A stretch of DNA of 64,000 bases from Pseudarthrobacter sp. ATCC 49987 (lineage in GTDB: Bacteria; Actinomycetota; Actinomycetes; Actinomycetales; Micrococcaceae). Shown here piece by piece: positions 42,720-50,949 of this stretch (position 1 is the first letter of the stretch; the number at the start of each line of letters is the position of its first letter). Under the pieces are notes generated by a model. The model was not told the origin of the DNA and ran no database searches. It saw only the letters and a program-made list of their open reading frames with translations. Position numbers and translations under genes: made by a program. The stretch is taken from NCBI RefSeq assembly GCF_009928425.1, contig NZ_JAABNS010000003.1:103083-167082 (forward strand). The letters are read 5' to 3'.

Positions 42720-43070
42720 GTGCTGTGGAATCTGCGGATCAGAGCCGCCGAACGCGGGGTCTGGAAGTCAGCGCAGATGCGCCGGATGCTCGCCGATGCC
42801 GGGCTGGAGATCAGCGCCGGGAAGATGTCCTCGTGGTGGGCCGGGACACCGGCGACGATGAGACTCGAAGAGCTCGACGTGCTCTGCTCAGTGTTGAAGT
42901 GCACGCCGACGGACCTGATGAGCCCCGAGCCGGACAAGGTCGCGGCACGTCGTCCACGCGCCACCGAGACCGTCAACGGCGATGACCAGGGCCACGGCGC
43001 CGGCAATGGCGGGGCATCGCCGGTCGTCACGCCGAGATTCGGCAAGCCGCGGTCCGAACCGCCCCTATAG
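42720..43070 (+). CDS. Small HTH protein of the recombinase cassette
   Basis: 116 residues from GTG 42720, with AAGGAAGG upstream and 4 bp after the integrase stop. The first 70 residues follow an XRE/YozG-like helix-turn-helix pattern (SAQMRRMLADAGLEISAGKMSSWWAGTP, LEELDVLCSVLKCTPTDLM). A proline/glycine-rich tail ends the chain. Likely the TnpC-like accessory or a repressor. Confidence 0.75.
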   Translation: MLWNLRIRAAERGVWKSAQMRRMLADAGLEISAGKMSSWWAGTPATMRLEELDVLCSVLKCTPTDLMSPEPDKVAARRPRATETVNGDDQGHGAGNGGASPVVTPRFGKPRSEPPL

Positions 43071-43081
43071 GCAGGGCTGTT

Positions 43082-44848
43082 GTGAGTCCTGCCCCGGGCC
43101 CGACGGCGCCGCTGCGGCCGCCATCGATGTGCCCCCGCTGCCAAATCAACCGTGTCGCCTGGACCTTCCCTCGGGTGGACTATTGCTATGTCTGCCTTCC
43201 CGGCGGGCCGTTCATTGCACCGCCGTGCTCCAAGTGCGGAACCGACATGGGCTACTTCAGCCAGGGCATGTGTGCCGGCTGCCATCCCGGCAGCCCACAA
43301 TACCCAGGCTCGTGCAAGGACTGTCTGGCGTGGGGTGTCTACCGCCGCTACAAGTGGACGTGCTGGCCGTGTCGATGGTGGCGTTCCCACTACCCGGAAG
43401 GAGTCTGCGACTTCTGCGGGCGCGCCGCCCGTGTCGGAGAGCGGCGGGCCTGCCGGCTGTGTCTGGAGCAGGCCCGAATGGTCCAGGAGCCCGGACACGG
43501 CCTGGACCTGGCCGGCGCGAATAGGGATGGCCACCAGCTCTTCTTCGCCAACATGAGCTTCCACCGCCGCGGAGCACCACACTTGAGCCCGGACCAGCGC
43601 GCCCCATGGAAACGGCGGGACAAGAACAACCCGCCCGGCCCCGGATCTGCTGCCGACCACGGCGGGCAGATGACGTTGTTCGATATGGCGCCCGATCCCG
43701 CCGTCGTCGCAGCGCGTCTCCGCCTCGAAGAAAGGGACCTGACCCGCTACTGCGCCGCCATCGTCCGTGAACACGCCGAGAGGGCCGGCTGGAGCAAGCG
43801 GCAACGCAACGACGTAACCCGCTCGCTGCGGCTGCTGCAGGGTTTCCGGCTCAGCCCGACCGCGAAGATCCGCGCCACCGACGTCCTCCAGCTGCGCCAA
43901 TACTCCGGCAACGTCCTCTCCACGATCGACGTGCTGGCCGCGGCCGGCCTGCTCATCGAGGACCGGCCGACCCGGCTCGAACGCTACTTCGCTGCCAAGA
44001 CCAGCACCCTGCCACCGGTCATGAAGGACCAGCTCGAGGTGTGGCTGCAGGTCCTGACCAACGGCGCCCACCAGGCGCCACGGCAGATCCCGCGCGACCC
44101 ACAGACCATCAGGGCGCACATCATGGGCATCGAACCCATCATCCACGCCTGGGCCGGAGCAGGCCTCCAATCCTTCGCCGAGGTCACCCGCACCGACATC
44201 ACAGCCGCGCTGGACGAAACGACGGCCCGCCGCCACATCGCCGGGAACGGACTCAAGTCGCTCTTCACGACCCTCAAAGGCCGCCGGCTCATCTTCGCCA
44301 ATCCGACCCGCGGGATGAAGGCGTCCCCGAAGGCCAGCACTATCCCTCTCGCCCTGGACGCCGCAGCGATCCGCGAGGAGCTGAACTCCCCGAAGCCGGT
44401 CGTCGCCCTCGCGGTTGCCTTGGTCGCCTTCCACGCACTGACCAAGAAACAGCTCAGCGAGCTGCGCCTCACCGACATCAGCGACGGACACCTGGTACTC
44501 GGCACCCGCGACATTCCGCTGGCCGCGCCCGTGCGCACCCGCCTGGCAGCCTGGCTCGACCAGCGCAACCGAACCTGGCCAGGCAGTGCCAACCCGCACC
44601 TGCTCATCAACCGGCGTACGGCGCCCCGGCTCCTGCCCGTCAGCCGGCAGTACCCCTGGACCGGATTGACGCTGCGGCCCCAGGCGCTGCGCGAGGACCG
44701 AATCCTCCACGAGATCCACGCCACCGGCGGCGACATCCGCCGCATCTGCGACCTGTTCGGGCTCAGCGTCGAAGGCGCCACCCGCTACCTCAACACCGTC
44801 GAGCACCCCGACCTCACCCTTGAAGGCGAACAGGTTCCCCGAACCTGA
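43082..44848 (+). CDS. Recombinase 2 with zinc-ribbon N-terminus (TnpB-like)
   Basis: 588 residues from GTG 43082, 11 bp after the HTH gene. The N-terminal 140 residues contain about six Cys-x2-Cys pairs (CPRCQI, CYVCLP, CSKCGTD, CAGCHPG, CDFCGRA, CRLCLE), a multi-zinc-ribbon array. The C-terminal third has a tyrosine-recombinase-like layout (HALTKKQLSELRL, LRPQALREDRI, GLSVEGATRYL), but the HxxR motif is atypical, so it may be regulatory or use altered catalysis. Works with recombinase 1. Confidence 0.8.
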   Translation: MSPAPGPTAPLRPPSMCPRCQINRVAWTFPRVDYCYVCLPGGPFIAPPCSKCGTDMGYFSQGMCAGCHPGSPQYPGSCKDCLAWGVYRRYKWTCWPCRWWRSHYPEGVCDFCGRAARVGERRACRLCLEQARMVQEPGHGLDLAGANRDGHQLFFANMSFHRRGAPHLSPDQRAPWKRRDKNNPPGPGSAADHGGQMTLFDMAPDPAVVAARLRLEERDLTRYCAAIVREHAERAGWSKRQRNDVTRSLRLLQGFRLSPTAKIRATDVLQLRQYSGNVLSTIDVLAAAGLLIEDRPTRLERYFAAKTSTLPPVMKDQLEVWLQVLTNGAHQAPRQIPRDPQTIRAHIMGIEPIIHAWAGAGLQSFAEVTRTDITAALDETTARRHIAGNGLKSLFTTLKGRRLIFANPTRGMKASPKASTIPLALDAAAIREELNSPKPVVALAVALVAFHALTKKQLSELRLTDISDGHLVLGTRDIPLAAPVRTRLAAWLDQRNRTWPGSANPHLLINRRTAPRLLPVSRQYPWTGLTLRPQALREDRILHEIHATGGDIRRICDLFGLSVEGATRYLNTVEHPDLTLEGEQVPRT

Positions 44849-44907
44849 GCACCCACACCCGCTGCAACCCCCGGGCATGCTCAAGTTCCCGCCAAAAGCG
44901 TCAAAAT

Positions 44908-46446
44908 TCACGCGAACTTCTCAACGTTTTCACGCCACTTCCCCTCCGTGTCGTTGACTCCATCCGGGCCTTGCTCCAAAGATGTCAGTCCCACCAGGAC
45001 CGGGATCCCGGGCCGGCCACCGACCTTGATCAGGAACTTCCCACGTCCGGGAGGTTCGACGTCGAGCCCGCGTGAGTCCCAGGCGGGCGGGTCCTGCCAG
45101 GAGATGAGCTTCTGCTGCTCCTGCCGGGACAGCGGAATGGCCGAGGTCAGCAACGGCATCTCGGAGGCCGGGAGGCCACCGCAGATCACCATGCCGGAGC
45201 GTTCCACGAATCCGCGGGCTTTCATCCGGTCCTCTTCCGCCGGCAGCGCCAGCAGGTCGGACATGGTGTGGGAAATCATGATCTGACCGACACCGACGGA
45301 GCGGTTCAACCGGGTCAGGGCGTCCACCCGGTCCACCATGCCTTTACCGGCGCGCAGCGCCCGCCACAGCTCATCCAGGACCACGAAGTAGTTCCGGCGC
45401 GGTTCCAGGCCGGCGTCCGCGAGGGCGTTGGCGACGTTGACGGTGCCGAAGCCGTAGGACCAGCACGCGAGCAGAATGGCAGCTTGGAGGTCGGTTTCGG
45501 TCTCGTCAATGCTGGAGACATCGAAGACCACGGCGCGGTCGCGCATCATGGGGTTGGTGGTGTGTCGGGAGAAGATTTCTCCGAGCTTCCCGCCGCCGGT
45601 CAGGCCCAGCAGGGTTGCTTCCAGTGCCCGGGTTTCCTGCAGGTAGACGTCCATGTCGCCGCGGTCCAAAGCGACCTGCCGCAGCTCGTCCGGTGCGGAG
45701 ATGATCACGTCCAGAAGGTCCTTGAGGACCGGGACGCCGTCGAACCGGTCATCGAGGACCCGCAGGGCCCGGTCCAGGATCGTCTGTTCCTGATCGGTGG
45801 GCGGGTTGTTCCGGCTGATCGTGATCAGGGAGACAACCATGGTCAGGCGCCGGCCGTGCGCGTCAGCGCGGACCCGGGTCGCGTCCTCATGGTGGCCGCT
45901 GTCTTCGAGCAGCTGCGCGGCTTCGACGGCCTGGCCGGGATCGAGGATGTTCAGGTAGCCCACTCCCCGGCCGAGCCTGATGACCTGGCCGCCGAGAGCC
46001 TGGACCGCTTTGACGTGCTCGCCTTTCAAATCCCCGAGGATCAGAGGGTGAACACCCTGGGCGGAGAGCCCGATGAACATCCGGCGCACCACGGTGGACT
46101 TGCCCAGCCCCGGCTTGCCCAGGATGAACGCGGACGGATTGGAAATCAGCCGCGCCCGCTGGAACCAGCTGATCGGGTCACAGCAGACCGTGGCCTGGGT
46201 CTCCTCATGGCGTCCGAGCGGGACGCCGATCATGGGCGAGGACGCCCCGGAGGAAAACGGCCACAGCCCGCAGACCTGGACCGTGGTTCCCCGGTATTCC
46301 TTCACGGACGGCACGAGGGCGGCCATGCCGCCGCCGCGCCCGGTCCAGCCCCGGGCAGAGGGCCCGGGCTGACGCTGTGCCGTCTCACCCTTCTTCTTGG
46401 GCGCACCCTTTACTGTCTTTGACGTCAAAAAGTCCTTGAGAGCCAC
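44908..46446 (-). CDS. VirB4/TraC-like conjugation ATPase
   Basis: 512 residues. GTG 46446 overlaps the previous gene's stop by 1 nt. Walker A in FILGKPGLGKSTVVRRM; later VVFDVSSIDE (Walker B region) and a long C-terminal RecA-like fold with GQIMISHTMSDL. VirB4-type enzymes power T4SS assembly and substrate transport at the inner membrane. The end overlaps a GTGA start whose frame runs into the recombinase cassette, so a further transfer gene may have been cut off here. Confidence 0.85.
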   Translation of the reverse strand: MALKDFLTSKTVKGAPKKKGETAQRQPGPSARGWTGRGGGMAALVPSVKEYRGTTVQVCGLWPFSSGASSPMIGVPLGRHEETQATVCCDPISWFQRARLISNPSAFILGKPGLGKSTVVRRMFIGLSAQGVHPLILGDLKGEHVKAVQALGGQVIRLGRGVGYLNILDPGQAVEAAQLLEDSGHHEDATRVRADAHGRRLTMVVSLITISRNNPPTDQEQTILDRALRVLDDRFDGVPVLKDLLDVIISAPDELRQVALDRGDMDVYLQETRALEATLLGLTGGGKLGEIFSRHTTNPMMRDRAVVFDVSSIDETETDLQAAILLACWSYGFGTVNVANALADAGLEPRRNYFVVLDELWRALRAGKGMVDRVDALTRLNRSVGVGQIMISHTMSDLLALPAEEDRMKARGFVERSGMVICGGLPASEMPLLTSAIPLSRQEQQKLISWQDPPAWDSRGLDVEPPGRGKFLIKVGGRPGIPVLVGLTSLEQGPDGVNDTEGKWRENVEKFA

Positions 46447-47954
46447 TAGAGCGCATCCTTGATTTCGGAGGGCAGGAGGCTGTGCTTGGGAAGGACCAGA
46501 CCCAGCGGCAGGGACGCGGCGAACGCGGTGTCCTGGGCGCCGTAGGCCCGGCGCAGCAGCACCCGGGCGGTGCCCGAGGTCTGTTCCACGGCGGCCACGG
46601 CATCGGCGAGGCGTTCCTTGTCGGTCACGGTGGCCGTGACGACCATGCCGAAGTTCACCAGCCCGGCACCCTGGGCTTCTTCCTGGGCGGTCTGCACGGC
46701 GGAGCGGGCATCGACCAGGGCACGGGCGGACGGGCGGCCCCCGGAGGTGATGCGGACGTTGGCGTTGTTCTGGTCCCGCTCGACCACGGCCGCGGCCCGG
46801 GCCGAATCCATCGGCCGGTAGAGCAGGGAAACGCGCTTGCGGTCGATGTCCCCGTGCGGGGCCAGCAGCCGGGACAGGACCGAGGAGTTCACCGAACCGC
46901 GCGGGGCACCTGTCATGGTCCATGAGACGGAGAACGCACTGTCGTGCCGGTAGTCATCCCAAGACGCCTGCGTCGCGGAGGGGCCGACTTCGCCCCAGGT
47001 CAAGGAAACCGGGGAGCCGGCGGAGTGCGCTTCGTCAATGATCAGCGCGGCGGGCGGATCGTAGGCGATCCGGACGACCTCGCAGAGTTCCTGCGCGGAC
47101 ATCGGACGGGCGATCCCGGCACCGGTGGACTGCAGCCGGGCCGACAGCCCGGGGATCCGGGACGCGAGGTCCCGGGCCACATCTTCAGGTGTGCGCTTCT
47201 TCGATCCTGCCCGCAGGGAGGCGTAGAAGGACAGGGACACCCAGGCCCGGACCGTGGCCGACCCTTCCGGATACGTGTTCACGACCTCGTTGAGCACGTC
47301 TTTGGCAAACTCCGGGGCGTTCGGGTCGATGTTCATCATGACCTCATTGCGGAGCCGGTAGCCCGAATCCGGTGCGGTCTCCACCGTCACCGCGGCGGCG
47401 TCCAGACCCGCTTCATCCCCGAGGCCGGCGAGCCAGCCGCCCCAGTTCGCCACCCACGCATCAACCTGCTCCGGGTCCACCAAGGACGCACCGTCGGGTT
47501 CGGTGGAGAAGATCACGGTGTAATGGCTGGTGGAAGGCACATGCAGGAGGGCGAACGGGCGCTTGTAGGAGTCGGTGAATTCATACAGGGTGGACTTCGC
47601 CGCGAGGCCCGGGAGCTGGTACATGCCCCAGGCCGTGACCCCGAGGGGGCCGGAACGGTAGAGGTTCGTTCCGGAGGACTTGGCGAGACGGAAGCTCATC
47701 CGGGTTCCGAACCGGTCAACAACGGACTGGCCGTGCTTGTCCTTGACCGTCAGCAGCAGGGCGGCCGCCCCGGCGACGGCCAGGACAGCAAGGCCCGGGA
47801 GCAGGCCCCAGATGGCGAAACTGATGATGCCCAGCAACAACCCGGCCATGACAATGCCGGTGCCGATAGCTCCGAGGTTGCCCAGCCCGGCCGAGCGCGG
47901 GACGCGCCAGTTGCCGTAGGACGGTTCCTTGTATTCGGTATTAATTGCTGCCAC
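46446..47954 (-). CDS. SCO6880-family conjugation protein
   Basis: 502 residues from GTG 47954, overlapping the TrbL-like gene by 14 bp. Two N-terminal transmembrane helices (IGTGIVMAGLLLGIISFAI, GLAVLAVAGAAALLL) are followed by a large cytoplasmic domain with SCO6880 features (TSHYTVIFSTEPDG, WLAGLGDEAGLD, SVSWTMTGAPRGSVNSSVLSRLLAPHGD, KRVSLLYRP). In actinobacterial T4SS operons this PrgI/VirB3-like protein precedes the VirB4 ATPase, as here. Inner membrane. Confidence 0.9.
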   Translation of the reverse strand: MAAINTEYKEPSYGNWRVPRSAGLGNLGAIGTGIVMAGLLLGIISFAIWGLLPGLAVLAVAGAAALLLTVKDKHGQSVVDRFGTRMSFRLAKSSGTNLYRSGPLGVTAWGMYQLPGLAAKSTLYEFTDSYKRPFALLHVPSTSHYTVIFSTEPDGASLVDPEQVDAWVANWGGWLAGLGDEAGLDAAAVTVETAPDSGYRLRNEVMMNIDPNAPEFAKDVLNEVVNTYPEGSATVRAWVSLSFYASLRAGSKKRTPEDVARDLASRIPGLSARLQSTGAGIARPMSAQELCEVVRIAYDPPAALIIDEAHSAGSPVSLTWGEVGPSATQASWDDYRHDSAFSVSWTMTGAPRGSVNSSVLSRLLAPHGDIDRKRVSLLYRPMDSARAAAVVERDQNNANVRITSGGRPSARALVDARSAVQTAQEEAQGAGLVNFGMVVTATVTDKERLADAVAAVEQTSGTARVLLRRAYGAQDTAFAASLPLGLVLPKHSLLPSEIKDAL

Positions 47955-49239
47955 TGGGGCCCTCCGCTGTTTCTGATTGGCCGGTTGAATCCTGCGCGGT
48001 CTGTTGTGCGGCCCGGGAAACCCTGGACGCTGCTTGTGCTCCTGCGGCGATGGCCATGCCGGCCGGGCCGGCGGCTGACGCTGCACCCGACGCGGCGCCT
48101 GCACTGCCGGCGGCAGCTCCTGCCCCTGCACCAGTAGTGCCTGCTGCGCCGGCTGTGGCGGCGCTGGTGGCCCCGCCCGGACCGGTCGCTCCGGGTGTGG
48201 GCTGGCCGCCATTGCCCCGGGGTCCGGTTGTTCCGGTGCTGCCCTTCGGAGATACAGCTGACTGGTTGGTTTGTGTGCTGGCCGGTGTCGGGGCGGAGTT
48301 GCCTTTACCGCTCCCGCTGCGGCCCATGGAGACGGCGCCTGTGGCCATGGCCCCCACGGCAGCCCCTGCTCCTGCTCCCCCGCCGGACGCGACCGCCCCC
48401 ACCATCGGGGTGACGAAACGCATCAGCGCCGGCAAAGCGAACAGCGCGACGATCATCAACGTGAAGCCCGTGATGGAAGTGATCAATGAATCCTTCCCGC
48501 TGTTGTTACCCATGAGGAGGAATGCGACCGAGTAGACAATGGCTGCGGCAGGTTTGTAGAGGATGAACGCGATAGTCCAGCCAACTGCTTTCTGGAACCA
48601 TTGCCGTCCCATCTCGGTGTTGGTGAAAGCTGCGGTGGTGGGCAGGATGCCCGCGAGGATCACCAGCATGCCGCTGCGGACCACCATCAGAACGATCTGG
48701 ACGAGGGAGGCAATCAGACCGATCAAGCCCAGAACGATGAGGATGAACACGCCAACCCCTGTCTGGCCGGACACGACCAGGAGGCTCATCGACTCGGCAA
48801 AGCCCTTACCGTCCGTGGAACGCTTGATGATCTCGGCCGAGAAAGCATCTGCGGCGATGACCAGGATCGAGATGACTCCGAGGCCAAGCCCCGAGACCAG
48901 GGCCAGCGTGATGAGGGACCGGAGCAGATCCTTGAGCGGTGCTCCGCGTTGTTCCCAGATCATCCGGATGCCACCGAGAATGACCGCGAGGACCGCCAGC
49001 GTCAGAGTCCAGACCATCAATTCGCTGTTCACCACCGAGACGACGGGACTCGGCGTCGCACCGTCAGAGCTGGCCAGGTTCACCGTGGGCATGGACACCC
49101 AGAAAGTCGACAGAGTCGTCACCATCTGGCTCATGCCCTCCATGATCGAATTCGCCAGGTTTGTTATGGCGTCGTCAACTGCTCCGGCTGCGATGTTCCC
49201 CGCGACGCACGTCAGCTCCCCCCATTTGCACTCAGCCAT
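47941..49239 (-). CDS. TrbL/VirB6-like conjugation membrane protein
   Basis: 432 residues. At least six transmembrane helices between residues 75 and 300 (MVWTLTLAVLAVILGGI, LITLALVSGLGLGVISIL, GVGVFILIVLGLIGLIASL, SGMLVILAGILP, AFILYKPAAAIVYSVAF, LMIVALFALPALMRF). The last 130 residues are a low-complexity Gly/Ala/Thr/Pro-rich tail. TrbL/VirB6 proteins form part of the inner-membrane channel. Starts 2 bp from the preceding gene's stop. Confidence 0.85.
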   Translation of the reverse strand: MAECKWGELTCVAGNIAAGAVDDAITNLANSIMEGMSQMVTTLSTFWVSMPTVNLASSDGATPSPVVSVVNSELMVWTLTLAVLAVILGGIRMIWEQRGAPLKDLLRSLITLALVSGLGLGVISILVIAADAFSAEIIKRSTDGKGFAESMSLLVVSGQTGVGVFILIVLGLIGLIASLVQIVLMVVRSGMLVILAGILPTTAAFTNTEMGRQWFQKAVGWTIAFILYKPAAAIVYSVAFLLMGNNSGKDSLITSITGFTLMIVALFALPALMRFVTPMVGAVASGGGAGAGAAVGAMATGAVSMGRSGSGKGNSAPTPASTQTNQSAVSPKGSTGTTGPRGNGGQPTPGATGPGGATSAATAGAAGTTGAGAGAAAGSAGAASGAASAAGPAGMAIAAGAQAASRVSRAAQQTAQDSTGQSETAEGPSGSN

Positions 49240-49240
49240 C

Positions 49241-49996
49241 TCAGACGCCTGACCAGAGAATGAAACCGCTGAGGTCGCTGAGCTGGGAGACGCCGCTGAA
49301 AGTTACCCCGTCGTCAGCCGGCTTCACTTTCCAGTCACCGTCCATCCAACGCATCGACAGGATCGTATGGACCAGGACTCCTTTGTTTGTCTCAAAAGCT
49401 AGGTCCACATTGGCCTCCGAGGCCGTGTAGGACTTGATGGAGAAACCCTTGACCTGAATGGTTGTGTCGGATCCACTGGAGGCACTCGAGCTCGCGGCCT
49501 CCTTCATAGCAGCGTCGCGTCCGTTGCCCGGAACGAGGAGCTTGTCCGCCAGCTTCACCTCAAGTTGCGGCGAACCCGCCGAGCCCAGTGCGCCAACGTT
49601 CATGGCGGAATAGAGCGCCCCGGCCGGTGAATGCGCAAAGCAAGACCGGAATCCGTCTGAGTCGGTCTGTCCCGGGCCGGAAGTCTTGGGGTCGGTGGGT
49701 ACGGCCATTTTTCCAACGAGTTCCCACTTGGACTTCGGCGCTGTTCCCAGGGCTGTCTCGGTGCTTGACGGCAGCCCGCAGATGCTTTTTCCCGCCGCGT
49801 CTGCTGACTTTGTCGGTGTTGCGGAGGCGCTGTCCGGCGATGCAGCGGGGCCCGGCTGGGCGTTGTCCTGTCCCTTGGGGAGCAGGAAGATGACGACGGC
49901 TGCTGCAATCAGCGCGACCACCAGCGCGGCAGCAATGATGAAACCGGGTTTGGTGAACGGATTGCTTTCGGTGGTGCTCTCTGTTGACTGGCTCAT
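49241..49996 (-). CDS. Membrane-anchored conjugation protein, VirB8/NTF2-like
   Basis: 251 residues from ATG 49996 with GGGAGG upstream. One transmembrane helix at about 20-40 (FIIAAALVVALIAAAVVIFLL) and a Pro/Ser/Ala linker. An extracellular domain follows that ends in strands MRWMDGDWKVKP and VSQLSDLSGFILW, typical of NTF2-like transfer proteins in actinobacterial T4SS operons. Two Cys residues may pair outside the cell. Assignment rests on context plus fold pattern. Confidence 0.7.
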   Translation of the reverse strand: MSQSTESTTESNPFTKPGFIIAAALVVALIAAAVVIFLLPKGQDNAQPGPAASPDSASATPTKSADAAGKSICGLPSSTETALGTAPKSKWELVGKMAVPTDPKTSGPGQTDSDGFRSCFAHSPAGALYSAMNVGALGSAGSPQLEVKLADKLLVPGNGRDAAMKEAASSSASSGSDTTIQVKGFSIKSYTASEANVDLAFETNKGVLVHTILSMRWMDGDWKVKPADDGVTFSGVSQLSDLSGFILWSGV

Positions 49997-50023
49997 GGTG
50001 AACCTCCCGTTGTTGGTGCTGGT

Positions 50024-50293
50024 TTAGACGAAGGCGCGGACGATGCCGGAGGCACCGGTGATGATGATGCAGCCCATCAGGACCCAGCCGAGCTTGCCGA
50101 TGGCCTGAGCGCCCTCGCCGCGCTGGAGCTGGATAACCATGCCGATGCCGACGATGATCACGCCCAGGACACCGAGGACCAGGCCGATGCCGGAGGCCCA
50201 GTTCAGGATCGTGAGGAGGCCACCCGCCTGTGCCGGGACAACGGGGGTGGGGTTGGGGATGACGCTTGTTGCAAGTACGGAGAGGGAGTTCAT
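50024..50293 (-). CDS. Small two-TM T4SS subunit (TrbC/VirB2-like)
   Basis: 89 residues. A short N-terminus is followed by helices LLTILNWASGIGLVLGVLGVIIV and GKLGWVLMGCIIITGASGIVRAF with a polar loop (QLQRGEGAQA). Size and topology fit a pilin-like or channel-lining subunit. GAAAGG site before ATG 50293. Family inferred from operon position. Confidence 0.75.
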   Translation of the reverse strand: MNSLSVLATSVIPNPTPVVPAQAGGLLTILNWASGIGLVLGVLGVIIVGIGMVIQLQRGEGAQAIGKLGWVLMGCIIITGASGIVRAFV

Positions 50294-50304
50294 GGTGAGA
50301 CCTT

Positions 50305-50916
50305 TCAGTGGGTGGTGCCGGTTGTGGTGTCGGTAGCCAGGGCGGCTAAGTCAGTGATGAAGCGTTGGTACTCGCGGGCCGCCGGCAGGGTGGTGGAGTC
50401 TCCGTGCCGCCAGGCTTCTACCCAGGGCAGGGTCCAGTACCGGGGGGCTCCCCCGCCGACGATGGCGGCGAAGTCCCGTAAGGGTTTGGGAGTTTTCCCC
50501 GGTGCGTCCGCAAGTACGGCGAGGCCGAGCAGATCAACCGCGGGCGCCGCGCCCGATGCCCACTGCATCAGGGCGCTCTGTGCCGCTGTCAGGCCGCGGA
50601 TGTCTGCGCGGCAGACCAGCAGCACCCGGGGCTTGCTGCCGTCCTGGAGGACAGGCCAGCAGTGGGTGGCGCGTCCCCCTCCGATCAGGTCAGCGATGCG
50701 GCTTTCACCGGATCCACCGTGGGCCCCGGTGACCCACAGTGCTGCGGAGCCGGCGACGGTGCGGCGGGCCAGACGGTCTGCGGCGTCCGGTTCGACCATT
50801 CCCCTCAGAGGTTCACTGATCACGGCCTCCGGCGGCTCGTGAGCTTCCGGGGCTGCAGTGTCCGCGCCGTCGGCCGGGGCCGGGTGGGTGATCCAGGGGT
50901 TCAGGGACTGTTGCAT
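50305..50916 (-). CDS. DUF6668-like protein
   Basis: 203 residues with GAAAGGAGG before ATG 50916. WVTGAHGGSGESRIADL resembles a degenerate P-loop, and RVLLVCRADIRGLTAAQSALMQWASG and LLGLAVLADAPGKTPKPLRDF follow, as in DUF6668 proteins of actinobacterial conjugation operons. The N-terminal 40 residues are acidic and disordered. It may assist the ParA-like ATPase next to it. Confidence 0.7.
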   Translation of the reverse strand: MQQSLNPWITHPAPADGADTAAPEAHEPPEAVISEPLRGMVEPDAADRLARRTVAGSAALWVTGAHGGSGESRIADLIGGGRATHCWPVLQDGSKPRVLLVCRADIRGLTAAQSALMQWASGAAPAVDLLGLAVLADAPGKTPKPLRDFAAIVGGGAPRYWTLPWVEAWRHGDSTTLPAAREYQRFITDLAALATDTTTGTTH

Positions 50917-50949
50917 GGTTGCCTCCTTTCAGAGTCCGTGGTGGGTGGT

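Noticed and set aside
41441..44911. 1156-codon minus-strand frame
   Set aside because: It is antisense to three recombinase-cassette genes with clear motifs and results from GC-rich stop-poor sequence. Only its first codons, overlapping the VirB4 stop, may be real.
45268..46422. 384-codon plus-strand frame (similar ones at 50662-52422 and 46944-48137)
   Set aside because: Antisense to T4SS genes with strong motifs.
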